64,000 nucleotides of DNA from PALSA-270 sp963770915 (GTDB lineage: Bacteria > Acidobacteriota > Terriglobia > Terriglobales > Acidobacteriaceae): assembly GCA_963770915.1 (NCBI GenBank), contig CAVYRG010000001.1, positions 2,852,001-2,916,000 of the forward strand. Reading direction: 5' to 3'. Position 1 is the stretch's first letter. Every line of letters starts with the position of its first letter. Below the pieces are notes generated by a model. It was given only the letters and a program-made list of their open reading frames with translations, was not told the origin of the DNA and did no database searches. A program made the position numbers and the translations under genes. Below are positions 34,057 through 43,610 of this stretch, piece by piece.

Positions 34057-35046
34057 ATGATGCAAGGCGCGCCTCGCAAACTCGACGAACCTTTGCCCGC
34101 GAAGGAAAAACCGGCGGGCGATGCTGCACGCCCATTGCTCGGCCAGTTGAACCTTAGCCGGATTGGCAACACTCCTCTGCTGCGGCTGGAGCGGCTCACC
34201 CGCGATCTGCCCGGCGTGCAACTGCTGGGGAAAGCAGAGTGGCTGAACCCGGGAGGATCTGTCAAGGACCGGGCTGCATCCAACATCGTGGCGCAGGCCC
34301 GCCGCAGCGGGGAATTCACGCGCGACAAAGTGCTGCTCGACGCCACCAGCGGCAACACCGGCATTGCGTTTGCCATGATCGGAGCGGCGCAGGGCTTCGC
34401 TGTGACCCTGTGCATGCCGGAAAACGTTTCGGTGGAGCGCAAGCACATTCTGCGCGCATACGGCGCGAAGGTGGTGTACACCGACCCCGCCGATGGCAGC
34501 GACGGGGCCATCCGCAAGGCGCGGGAACTCTACGCGCTGGATCCAGCGAAATATTTCTACGCCGACCAGTATTCGAACGACGCCAACTGGCAGGCTCACT
34601 ACCATGGCACGGCCAACGAAATCTGGCAACAGACGGAGGGACGTATCACTCACTTCGTGGCCATGCTGGGGACAAGCGGAACCTTCATGGGCACGGCGCG
34701 CCGGCTGAGGGAGCTGAACCCGAAGATTCGCTGCATTTCGTTGCAGCCGGATTCGCCGTTTCACGGGATTGAGGGCGCCAAGCACATGGCTAGCAGCATC
34801 CAGCCGAAGATTTACGATCCTGCGCTTGCAGATTTGGATTTGGGCATTTCGACTGAGGATGCATACGCTGTCGCGAAGAGGCTGGCGCGCGAGGAAGGAT
34901 TGCTGGTGGGCATTTCGGCGGCCGCGGCAGTGGTGGGATCGCTGCAGGTGGCGCGGGAGTTGGGGGGCAAGCCCGCGGTGATTGTGACGGTGCTGGCGGA
35001 TTCCGGAGACAAGTATTTGAGCGAGAAGTTTTGGGAAGAGGGCTAA
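34057..35046 (+). CDS. cysM: Cysteine synthase, CysM type
   Basis: A 329-residue fold-type II PLP enzyme. GQLNLSRIGNTPLLRLERL, the PLP lysine in NPGGSVKDRAASNI (residue ~70), LLDATSGNTGIAFAMIG, GTSGTFMGTARRLRE and ISAAAAVVG are all standard. Family members use O-acetylserine or O-phosphoserine with sulfide or a thiocarboxylated carrier protein. A JAMM protease, a ThiS-like carrier and a MoeB-like E1 lie within 4 kb on the same strand, as in the Mycobacterium CysM-Mec-CysO pathway, so carrier-bound sulfur is a likely donor (inference). Confidence 0.9.
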   Translation: MMQGAPRKLDEPLPAKEKPAGDAARPLLGQLNLSRIGNTPLLRLERLTRDLPGVQLLGKAEWLNPGGSVKDRAASNIVAQARRSGEFTRDKVLLDATSGNTGIAFAMIGAAQGFAVTLCMPENVSVERKHILRAYGAKVVYTDPADGSDGAIRKARELYALDPAKYFYADQYSNDANWQAHYHGTANEIWQQTEGRITHFVAMLGTSGTFMGTARRLRELNPKIRCISLQPDSPFHGIEGAKHMASSIQPKIYDPALADLDLGISTEDAYAVAKRLAREEGLLVGISAAAAVVGSLQVARELGGKPAVIVTVLADSGDKYLSEKFWEEG

Positions 35047-35053
35047 CCCCCTG

Positions 35054-35192
35054 ACTCTGTCATCGTCGACCGGAGCAGATCGTCGCGAAGCGATGATCCG
35101 CGGAGTGGAGGGACCTTGGGTTTGGTTGCACTGGCATTTCGCTGCGCGCGAAGGAACGCAAGGTCCCTCGGCTTCGCTCGGGATGACAGAGT
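35054..35192. repeat. 139-base inverted repeat between cysM and the JAMM gene
   Basis: ACTCTGTCAT (35054-35063) pairs perfectly with ATGACAGAGT (35183-35192); inside, GAGGGACCTTG pairs with CAAGGTCCCTC. The right arm (GGTCCCTCGGCTTCGCTCGG) also matches part of the repeat in dnaG (20777-20810). Confidence 0.72.
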
Positions 35193-35216
35193 GGCCTTGA
35201 TGAATATGAAAGACAA

Positions 35217-35657
35217 ATGCTAAAGATCACCCGCCAACTGTACGAAGCGCTGCGCCAACACGGCGAGGAGACCTATCCGCAGGAGTGCTGCGGCGTGCTG
35301 CTGGGACAGGCGGAAGACGGCGTGCGCACCGTGACCTCCATCGCGCGCGCCGGGAACACGCGCACCGACTCGGCGCACAACCGCTACAGCATTGATCCGA
35401 AGGAATTGATCCGCATTCAGCGCGAGGGGCGCGAACGGGGCGAGGATATTATTGGCTTTTACCATTCGCATCCGGATCACCCGGCGCGGTGGTCGGCGAC
35501 CGATCTCGCCGAGGCGCATTGGTATGGCTGCTCCTATGTGATTACCAGTGTGGAGAAGGGCAAGGCGGTGACGACGAATTCGTTCGAGCTCGAGGGAAAC
35601 AACGAGGAAGACAAGCAGTTGGCAGACGAGAAGTTGGAAATCGAATTGGTGAAATGA
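35217..35657 (+). CDS. mec: JAMM/MPN metalloprotease, Mec-like
   Basis: A 146-residue Mov34/MPN protein with the JAMM zinc motif HSHPDHPARWSATD (HxHPxxxxxxSxxD) and the partner glutamate region EETYPQECCGVLLG. In Mycobacterium, Mec removes the newly made C-terminal cysteine from the CysO carrier. Its place between cysM and a ThiS-like carrier supports the same job here. The next gene starts inside its stop codon (ATGA). Confidence 0.85.
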   Translation: MLKITRQLYEALRQHGEETYPQECCGVLLGQAEDGVRTVTSIARAGNTRTDSAHNRYSIDPKELIRIQREGRERGEDIIGFYHSHPDHPARWSATDLAEAHWYGCSYVITSVEKGKAVTTNSFELEGNNEEDKQLADEKLEIELVK

Positions 35658-36103
35658 AGGACGAGATCAAAACCCGGTTCGTCGGACACCCCATCGCAGT
35701 GGATGCCTCGGCGCCAAGCGCTTCTCCCAACCAACCGGCATTCATCGCTCCACCGCCAGGGGCGCCTGTTTATCACGGCTTCCAAATTCTGACTGATGTT
35801 TCCGTCGATGGTTTCACGTTCGGAAAGATAACCGACTTCGAGGCTGAAGAGTGCGATTGCGGCGACGCGTTCGTGATTGCACCCGACGGTAGCCGAGCGG
35901 GATTGGTCTGGGAATTCTCACTTGAACCCCACTGCGAAGAGGTTCTGCCTCCAGAACCTGCAAGATGGGGTGTGTGGGGAGTTTCGTTCCAATTTCCCAT
36001 GACAAGCCGCGCCAACGCCCTTAGGAACCTACGGGCGATAATGCCGGTGTTGAAGCAGAAATGGATGAAATGGTGCGGCCGCCAAACGGGTTCAAGTGCG
36101 TAG
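35654..36103 (+). CDS. Hypothetical protein translationally coupled to mec
   Basis: The ATG overlaps the mec stop codon by four bases. The ~149-residue product begins MKDEIKTRFVGHPIAVDASA and has a Pro-rich stretch (FIAPPPGAPVYHGFQ). It then has FEAEECDCGDAFVIAPDGSRAGLVWEF and a Trp-rich end (WGVWGVSFQFPMTS, KQKWMKWCG). No family recognised. The coupling suggests expression with mec, but involvement in sulfur transfer is unproven. Confidence 0.6.
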   Translation: MKDEIKTRFVGHPIAVDASAPSASPNQPAFIAPPPGAPVYHGFQILTDVSVDGFTFGKITDFEAEECDCGDAFVIAPDGSRAGLVWEFSLEPHCEEVLPPEPARWGVWGVSFQFPMTSRANALRNLRAIMPVLKQKWMKWCGRQTGSSA

Positions 36104-36109
36104 AACAAC

Positions 36110-36538
36110 TCAACGCATTCCGAAGTAAGCGCGTAATCTCGGCCGCATCATGTAGGCGAGCAGCAGCCCGGCAATGATGACTCCCGCCGCGCCTTTCCAG
36201 AACTCGCCGATCCACATGTTGATGAGGTTGCCGAAGAGATTGGCAGCGATCCCCAAAACGCCGATCACCCATGCCCAGCGACGGCGCCTGAACCATCCGA
36301 CGCCGGCGACGAGTGCGATTACGGCGAGAGCGGAGAACGGCAGGGCGATGATCTTGCCGAAACGCGCAAGCTGGACGTGGCCGGTTTTGTTGAGCACCCA
36401 GGCGTAGTCGAGGATCGTTCCCGGAAAAAGAAGGGTGAAAGCCGCATAGGTCGCCATGGTCGCGGCAAAGAAGAAAAAGATTCCCAAAGGGACAAAACCC
36501 GCCGGACGTTGATTCGTCGTCATCGCTTGCCCAAGCAT
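36110..36538 (-). CDS. Hypothetical membrane protein inside the sulfur-carrier cluster
   Basis: 142 residues with about four hydrophobic segments (LGIFFFFAATMATYAAFTLLF, IIALPFSALAVIALVAGVGW, WVIGVLGIAANLFGNLI, GVIIAGLLLAYMM). It runs opposite to the flanking cysM-mec and cysO-moeB genes. No family recognised and no evident link to cysteine synthesis. Confidence 0.55.
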   Translation of the reverse strand: MLGQAMTTNQRPAGFVPLGIFFFFAATMATYAAFTLLFPGTILDYAWVLNKTGHVQLARFGKIIALPFSALAVIALVAGVGWFRRRRWAWVIGVLGIAANLFGNLINMWIGEFWKGAAGVIIAGLLLAYMMRPRLRAYFGMR

Positions 36539-36573
36539 ATCTCGGAATGGGCCTGGTGCAGCGGGTCAACCGA

Positions 36574-36630
36574 GCTGCCGAGTTGCGCTCGGCCGGACAG
36601 CCGAGGGCGGCTGTCCCCACGTGAGATTTG
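36574..36630. repeat. Palindromic element family 1, copy C
   Basis: GCTGCCGAGTTGCGCTCGGC, then GGACAGCC-GAGG-GCGGCTGTCC and CCACGTGAGATTTG. It lies in the gap before the sulfur carrier gene. Confidence 0.75.
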
Positions 36631-36679
36631 CCCCGGCTGCATCCTTGGCGGGCTCTGTGGCATCATGTAGAGAGCCCAT

Positions 36680-37030
36680 ATGCCCAAGATTCATATCCCA
36701 ACCCCTTTGCGTCCCTATGCCGGTAAGCAGGCTGCGGTGGAGGTGAAGTCGGGAACCGTGGCCGAAGCCCTTTCCGACCTGGTTGCCCAGCACCCTGAAT
36801 TGCGGCGTCATCTGTATGCCGATGACGGAAAACTGCGCGCCTTCGTCAACGTGTACGTGAACGACGAAGACGTGCGCTACCTGCAGAAGGAAGCCACTTC
36901 CGTGCAAGACGGTGATAGTATTTCGATCGTGCCTTCGATCGCGGGAGGCGGGGAAGATGCCGGAATGCAGACTGAAGGCAGAATGAAAAACATTGGCAGC
37001 CCGCGCTGTTGTTGTCCTTCCTGTCGGTAG
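36680..37030 (+). CDS. cysO: ThiS/MoaD-family sulfur carrier (CysO-like) with an unusual C-terminal tail
   Basis: Residues 1-92 are a ubiquitin-like carrier: MPKIHIPTPLRPYAGKQ, VKSGTVAEALSDLVAQHPEL, FVNVYVNDEDVRYLQ and VQDGDSISIVPSIAGG. The Gly-Gly after SIVPSIA is the site of adenylation and thiocarboxylation. In CysO it is the C-terminus, but here about 24 residues follow, ending in PRCCCPSCR. Removal by the nearby JAMM protease, a one-base error, or repeat DNA at the 3' end (CAGAATGAA/TTCATTCTG inverted repeats) are possible explanations. Confidence 0.82.
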   Translation: MPKIHIPTPLRPYAGKQAAVEVKSGTVAEALSDLVAQHPELRRHLYADDGKLRAFVNVYVNDEDVRYLQKEATSVQDGDSISIVPSIAGGGEDAGMQTEGRMKNIGSPRCCCPSCR

Positions 37031-37086
37031 TCCTGTGGCGAATTCTTCATTCTGACTTCATCATTCTGACTTTCATTGAGGTTCGC

Positions 37087-38259
<1,173 letters not shown>

Positions 38260-38357
38260 GGCCATCGGAGGCTAGGTGTGGGCTTCGCCAATTACTTGCA
38301 TTTCTGCGCGATCCGGGCATAATGCTCTGTTCCCCTCTTCCCCCAGAGGAGGCCCTG

Positions 38358-40764
38358 GTGAGGTTCCTTTCATACGCTATGCGTGTAGCGCTGGTAGTGT
38401 GTCTTCTTGGATTTTCCTTCCTAAATGCTCAACAGGTTGAGCCGGGCGCGAACACTGATCCTACTTACCAACAATTGCGAGGCCTTTCGCTCGGCGGCGA
38501 AACGGTTGCGGTGAACAATCTCACGCTGAAGCGGGACGCGGCCACGTTCCACTTGCACTCGGGCACGGTCTGCTTTACGGCGCCGGTGCAAGGCAAAGTG
38601 ACGGGTGCCGTCTTCATGGGCGACGGGAATTTGGTCCTCGACCCACCGATTGACATAGAGCGCAAAAGCCTCAAGCTGCTGACCAAAGAAGACGAGTTCG
38701 TGGAGAATTTCAACCACTTGGTGCTGCGATTCACGGACGCGACCTACGATGAGATCAAGAAGGCCGGGATGGCTGCATCGGGAGGGTGCGATGCCAGCCT
38801 GTTGCAAGATGTGCAGAATGCGCTGCGGCACAATCGCGAGCTTAAATACAACCTTGACGCCCGCATCCTGCAGGACGTGCTGAGCCCGCAGCCCGGCGGG
38901 CTGTTTGTAGCGTTCATTCAAGGCAAGCACTACAACAGCAAGGACCTATGACGAGAACAAGCTCGGCATATGGGCGGCGTTTCACTATTCGGGCGAGTAC
39001 AGAAAGGGCACAGCCAGCGGCGACGAGGAGAACTGCACGATTAAAATCGAGCACCAGCAACTCGACACGACCATCGAAAAGAGTGCGAACCTGATTGGGA
39101 AGGCGACGACCACCTTCGTTGCACGCGCGGATGGTGTTCGCGTGGTGCCATTTGACCTATTTCCCTCGCTGCGGGTGCAGAGCGTGACGGCGGACGGGCA
39201 GCCGCTGCGATTCATCCAGGAAGATAAGAACGACGACGCGGATTTCTCGGTGATCCTGCCCAAGCCCTTGGCCAACGGTGACAAATACACAATCACGACC
39301 AGTTACAGCGGCAAAGAGGCGGTGAGGAATGAGGGCGGGGGAAACTACTATCCAGTCGCCCGAGAGAATTGGTATCCGAATAATGTGGCCGGCGGGCTGG
39401 GGGAGTTTGTTACCTACGATCTGACCTTTCGTGTCCCTAAGGGAATGAAAATCGCGGCGACCGGAACGGTGGTCAGCGATAAGAACGAAGGCGACCAAAA
39501 CGTCACGGTCTGGAAGAGCGAAGCCCCGATGACCGTGGCGGGCTTCAACTTTGGCCGTTTCATGGAGGAGGAGGCCAAACTCAAGAAGCCGGAATATCTG
39601 GTGCAGTCGTACGCCAACGAAGAGCCGCCAGACTGGGTGCGCAGCCTTCAGCACGCCGTGAACCAGGATATGCCGCAGGAGAAAAGTGTGTTCGGGGACG
39701 GCACGATCCCAACCGTGGCCATGGGCAACATGAGCACGACGCCGATGCTGAAACAGGCATTAGCGCAGGGGGAACTGGCGGTAGAGCTCTACACCGACTA
39801 CTTTGGCGAGCTGCCGTTCAAGCGCGTAGCCATAACTCAACAGACCGCGTGCAACTACGGCCAATCGTGGCCGACCCTAGTGTGGCTTCCGATTTGCTCC
39901 TTTTTCGATTCCACCGTGCGCCACGATCTCGGGCTCGATTGGGGTGATCGCGGCTACTGGCAGGTGGTTACGCCACACGAGGTCGCGCATCAATGGTGGG
40001 GGCATGAGGTGGGCTTCAATTCTTACCGGGACCAGTGGATGAGCGAAGGCTTTGCCGATATGTCGGCCTCCATCTTCATCCAGACGGTGGAGAAAAATCC
40101 AAAGAAATTTATCGATTTCTGGAACGAGGAACGGCGGTCGGTGATCGAGCGCAATCCGCAGGGCTTCCGGGCCATTGACGTGGGGCCGCTGACCATGGGC
40201 TACCGGCTGAACAATACCCGCGCCGGGGTCAACATCACGCGCGATCTCATTTATCCCAAAGGCGCCTACATCCTGCACATGATTCGCATGATGATGTTCG
40301 ACCGGGCGAACGGCGACGACAACTTCAAGAAGTTGATGCACGATTTCGTGCAGACTTACGGCGGCCGCTCCGCCACGACGGAAGACTTCAAGGCCATGGT
40401 TGAAAAACATATGACGCCGCAGATGGATCTGGCGGGCGATCATAAGATGAACTGGTTCTTCAACGAATACGTCTATGGAACCGCTCTGCCTACTTATCAT
40501 CTGGACTACGCCAACTTCGATACCGACCCCAACGGCGACATTGTGTTCAGCTTCAAGGTGACCCAATCGGGGGTGGACAATAATTTCGCCATGCTAGTGC
40601 CTATTTACCTGGAGCTGGCGGATGGCCGCATTATGCTGTTGGGCCGTGGTCCCTTGATCGGGAACTCCTCGCTGGAACAGAAGGTGCCGCTGAAGGGTCT
40701 TAAGGAGAAGCCGCGCCGCGCTATCGTCAACTATTTCGACGACGTGCTGGCTTCGCCGAGCTAG
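38358..40764 (+). CDS. Secreted M1-family metallopeptidase with one frame change
   Basis: A GTG at 38358 sits 4-5 bases after AGGAGG and leads into a signal peptide (LSYAMRVALVVCLLGFSFL). The frame breaks near 38948 (KHYNSKDL stop) and continues as YDENKLGIWAAFHYSGEY. The catalytic part has the gluzincin motif HEVAHQWWGH with the third ligand Glu in MSEGFADM, and a C-terminal helical region. M1 peptidases remove N-terminal residues; this one is exported. Without the break it would be ~800 residues, as expected. Confidence 0.85.
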
Positions 40765-40786
40765 GGCTTGCCAAGCCATGTCTCGA

Positions 40787-40808
40787 TTAGCTAATATTGA
40801 TTAGCTAA
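40787..40808 (+). promoter_or_regulatory. Twin TTAGCTAA operator before the Phd/VapC pair
   Basis: Two perfect 8-base palindromes TTAGCTAA (40787-40794 and 40801-40808) with centres 14 bases apart lie right before the antitoxin ATG at 40811. The second overlaps the expected ribosome binding site. Autorepression by the antitoxin complex is likely. Confidence 0.6.
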
Positions 40809-40810
40809 CT

Positions 40811-41041
40811 ATGGAAACCATCACCATCCATAAAGCCAAGACGCAACTCTCGCGGTTGATTGAGAAAGCTTGCCGCGGTGAGTCGGTGGTGATTGCCCGC
40901 GGTTCCAAGCCGGTGGTGCGACTGGTGGCCATCGAGGATAAGCAGGGGCATCGCAAGCCGGGAGCGTTGAAGGGAAAAATCTGCGTGGGCCCCGAATTCT
41001 TTGAGCCCTTGCCTCCCGAGGAATTGGAAGGCTGGGAGTAG
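40811..41041 (+). CDS. Antitoxin of the Phd/YefM type
   Basis: A 76-residue protein beginning METITIHKAKTQLSRLIEKA and continuing with GESVVIARGSKPVVRLVAI, the Phd/YefM pattern (dimeric DNA-binding N-terminus). The acidic C-terminal tail (PLPPEELEGWE) would bind the toxin. Six bases separate its stop from the VapC-like gene. Operator repeats lie directly upstream. Confidence 0.87.
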   Translation: METITIHKAKTQLSRLIEKACRGESVVIARGSKPVVRLVAIEDKQGHRKPGALKGKICVGPEFFEPLPPEELEGWE

Positions 41042-41047
41042 CGCCGC

Positions 41048-41434
41048 ATGCGCTTGCTCCTCGACACGCATGCCCTGCTTTGGTGGCTGGCGGAAGATTC
41101 CTCCTTGCCCGCTTCCGCGCGGCGAGCGATTGCAAACAAAAACAACACGGTTGTGGTAAGCGCTGCCTCGGCGTGGGAGATCGCTACCAAGGTGCGCTTG
41201 GGGAGGCTGGAAGCGGCGGCCGACCTTACCAGCGATTTGCCGGGCTATCTTGCGCAGGAGCGTTTTGAAGGGCTTCCGGTGAGTATCGAGCATGGAATTC
41301 GTGCGGGCTCGCTCCCTGGGTCACACAAGGATCCGTTTGATCGAATGCTGATTGCGCAAGCCCAGGCAGAGAGTTTAACGATTGTAAGCAACGAAGCTGT
41401 CTTTGATGGCTATGGCGTGCGGCGGATCTGGTGA
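41048..41434 (+). CDS. vapC: PIN-domain toxin of the VapC type
   Basis: The 128-residue PIN domain has the first acidic residue in LLLDTHALLWWLAED. VSAASAWEIATKVRLGRL follows with the conserved Glu, then HKDPFDRMLIAQAQ and LTIVSNEAVFDGYG with the last acids. These PIN RNases cleave tRNA or rRNA when free of antitoxin. It follows its Phd-type antitoxin by six bases. The HTLLWW/DPFDRMLIAQA variant is the common type with Phd partners. Confidence 0.9.
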   Translation: MRLLLDTHALLWWLAEDSSLPASARRAIANKNNTVVVSAASAWEIATKVRLGRLEAAADLTSDLPGYLAQERFEGLPVSIEHGIRAGSLPGSHKDPFDRMLIAQAQAESLTIVSNEAVFDGYGVRRIW

Positions 41435-41482
41435 GATCGCTCTCAGGTAGGGATTCTTCAACTGCGCTCAGAATGACTTGAC

Positions 41483-42301
41483 TTACTCCACCACTCCGAA
41501 CGAATAGATCTTGCCCGAGGAGGAAAGGCTGGCGGTGGCTCCGGGTGGCAGAAAGCCGTACTCGCCTCTGGTCAGGTTGGTCAAGTCGATGCGCCAGACG
41601 CGGTCTCCGACCTTGTGCGGTTCGAAGGAGACGGCGTTTTTCTCGGTGCCGCCCGAGGCATGAATCACGCCGCCGGTCATGGCGCGAAATTCGCGGCGGT
41701 TCTCCTTCATGTCGAGCTGCAGTAACTGATATTCCGTCCCCGCGGTTCCTTCCGGCGTTTTGATAAGAAACGAGACCGGAAGGGACACTTGCAAGGGGCT
41801 CTTGGAGTTCATCACTTTGCCATTCACGTGGCCCTTGTCCAACCCCAAGGTTCCGATCGTTTTCAGAACGCCGCCGGTCTGCCAACCGACGATTTCAGGC
41901 TCTACTTCTTGTAGTTTGTTCTTCACCAGGACATAAATGCCGACTTCTTTTGGCAGTCCCCCCACCGTAGGCGGAGGAGGCGCGCTCGCGTCAGGCGCCG
42001 AGGCGGCTGGAGCCTCCACGGCTGGTGCAGCGGGCGCGGCGGCGGGCTGCGGACTCATCATGGCGCGGATCACGTCGTTTGAGACCTTGGCTTCCTTCAG
42101 AGCCTTAAGGCCGTCGACGCTGGTGTCGAAACCGGTGGCGCCGGCGGAGTGAATCTTGTCGATGACGAGGTCGTCGGAAAGGCCTAGTTTGACCAGGTCA
42201 ATGACGTCCTTGTTCGTCATCTTCTTGCTGGGTTGCTGTGCGATGCCAACCGAAGTGACGAGCAGCAGACCGAGAGAAAGCAGCGCGAGGCTCCGACGCA
42301 T
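41483..42301 (-). CDS. Secreted hypothetical protein
   Basis: Signal peptide (LALLSLGLLLVTSVGIAQQ), then a helical unit MTNKDVIDLVKLGLSDDLVI and AKVSNDVIRAMM, an Ala/Pro-rich linker (~residues 85-120), and a beta-rich C-terminal domain ending in GEYGFLPPGATASLSSSGKIY. The N-terminal unit resembles a repeat found in acidobacterial secreted proteins. No function known. Convergent with the vapC gene. Confidence 0.65.
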   Translation of the reverse strand: MRRSLALLSLGLLLVTSVGIAQQPSKKMTNKDVIDLVKLGLSDDLVIDKIHSAGATGFDTSVDGLKALKEAKVSNDVIRAMMSPQPAAAPAAPAVEAPAASAPDASAPPPPTVGGLPKEVGIYVLVKNKLQEVEPEIVGWQTGGVLKTIGTLGLDKGHVNGKVMNSKSPLQVSLPVSFLIKTPEGTAGTEYQLLQLDMKENRREFRAMTGGVIHASGGTEKNAVSFEPHKVGDRVWRIDLTNLTRGEYGFLPPGATASLSSSGKIYSFGVVE

Positions 42302-42503
42302 GACGGGCTCCTGAACCGATTAGGTTCCTGCAGATGCAGCCAAACGGGGAACAAGTCTAGACCAGCCCAGGCTGGGAGACAAGCGGGCCATGGGCCTTGC
42401 GAGGGTGGAGCCGCGAAAATGCCGATTCGCGATTGGAAGGGCCAGCTTGCGAGCAGAAAAACGGGAAGCGCGGGCGCGCTTCCCTGGCTGGTAAGAAATT
42501 CCG

Positions 42504-42899
42504 CTAGCGCATGCTGCTGCCGGTGCCGCTCTGCCCCCCGCCCGCGTCGGTGCCAATCTCCAGAACATATTTCTTACCGGAGAGTCGAATCTCGGTCAGG
42601 GAACGGCTGCCGTCGCCGTTCACATTGACGACCGCTTCGTTGTATTCGGAAGAGTGATCGACGTTCGTCACCCGCGCTGGAGTTGTGGCCACAACCTTGT
42701 TGCCCTTGAGAATGTTGAGCTGGATGCCCGGGCCTTCGCCTTCCCAGCTGATGTTGTATTTGCCGGCGGCCAACTGCTTTCCGGCGACGGAGGCAGGGTT
42801 CGTGAGTTCCAATGAACCCCGATTGGCTGCGAAGGCGCTGGCAGAAAGAAGAAGCGACAACCCGATCAACAAGCCCTTGACTGTGTTGGATGCTTTCAT
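42504..42899 (-). CDS. Secreted hypothetical protein
   Basis: Signal peptide (GLLIGLSLLLSASAFAA), then a beta-rich domain: SLELTNPASVAGKQLAAGKY, NISWEGEGPGIQLNILKGNK, VVATTPARVTNVDHSSEYNE. About 131 residues. The LTxPxxVAGxxLxxGxYxI pattern occurs in many acidobacterial secreted proteins. Function unknown. It is the second secreted gene in a minus-strand pair. Confidence 0.65.
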   Translation of the reverse strand: MKASNTVKGLLIGLSLLLSASAFAANRGSLELTNPASVAGKQLAAGKYNISWEGEGPGIQLNILKGNKVVATTPARVTNVDHSSEYNEAVVNVNGDGSRSLTEIRLSGKKYVLEIGTDAGGGQSGTGSSMR

Positions 42900-43610
42900 G
42901 ACTCCTCAATTCTTCCCGAAAGCGTCGGGAACCGGTTCAGGGCGGCCCGGCTCGCGCTTGCGGAAGAACTTGCGTTTCTCCTCACAAGCCCTACAATGCT
43001 GGCTCGGGGTTGAGCGCAAAAGCGGACGCCGCAAGGCGCCGCACTTCTGCTGGGGATTGGGCTCACCTGGGCCGCCAAACCGAGAGTGAGAACAGTCCCA
43101 TCAACCCCTGAAAATTTCCCCGCGAAACCTGCCTGGTGACGGTCCCGCCTGTTCAGGGTGGTACGTTTACGCCGCCGGAAAAGTTTCCAACAGCGATTAC
43201 TCGAATTGGACGCCGACCGAGAATGATTGTTAGCAAGGCCTGGTATCGAAGAAGTTTCAGCAACATGGAAGGATTGTCTTGTTGCTAGCGATGTTCCCAA
43301 TGCGGAACCAGGGTCAGAGAGAGGTTGATCTCTTGCAGCGGAAGGCCGGCCCATCGCGCGGGCGGGAATCTTCCATACGTGGCAGTGGACTTTGGGAGGA
43401 TGGAGCCCTTTACAAACGGGTATATACTTCCCGAGGATAAATTACCCGTTCTCGGACATAAATGGGGACGGACGGAGCCTGCGTTTCATGGATCATTCAT
43501 TCGGCTCCGATTAAGGATCGTTGGCTGCCATCCCTCATAAATCTTAGGCGGCCAATGCGGGGCTCTCCCTCGCGGCAGGGGCCGCGGCGGGCTTCCGGGG
43601 AGGTCCATTC
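42900..43610. other. Intergenic region of ~700 bases, no gene recognised
   Basis: Open frames here on both strands are short or of shadow type, Ser/Arg/Pro-rich, and without ribosome sites. A small GC palindrome (GACGCCGCAAGGCGCC) is present at about 43025. The last 150 bases before 43611 hold the AT-richer stretch GTATATACTTCCCGAGGATA, a possible promoter for the downstream membrane gene. Confidence 0.35.

Noticed and set aside
42896..43354. 152-codon minus-strand frame in the gap before the PIN-TRAM gene
   Set aside because: Ser/Arg/Ala-rich composition, no motif and no ribosome site; reads like non-coding GC-rich DNA.
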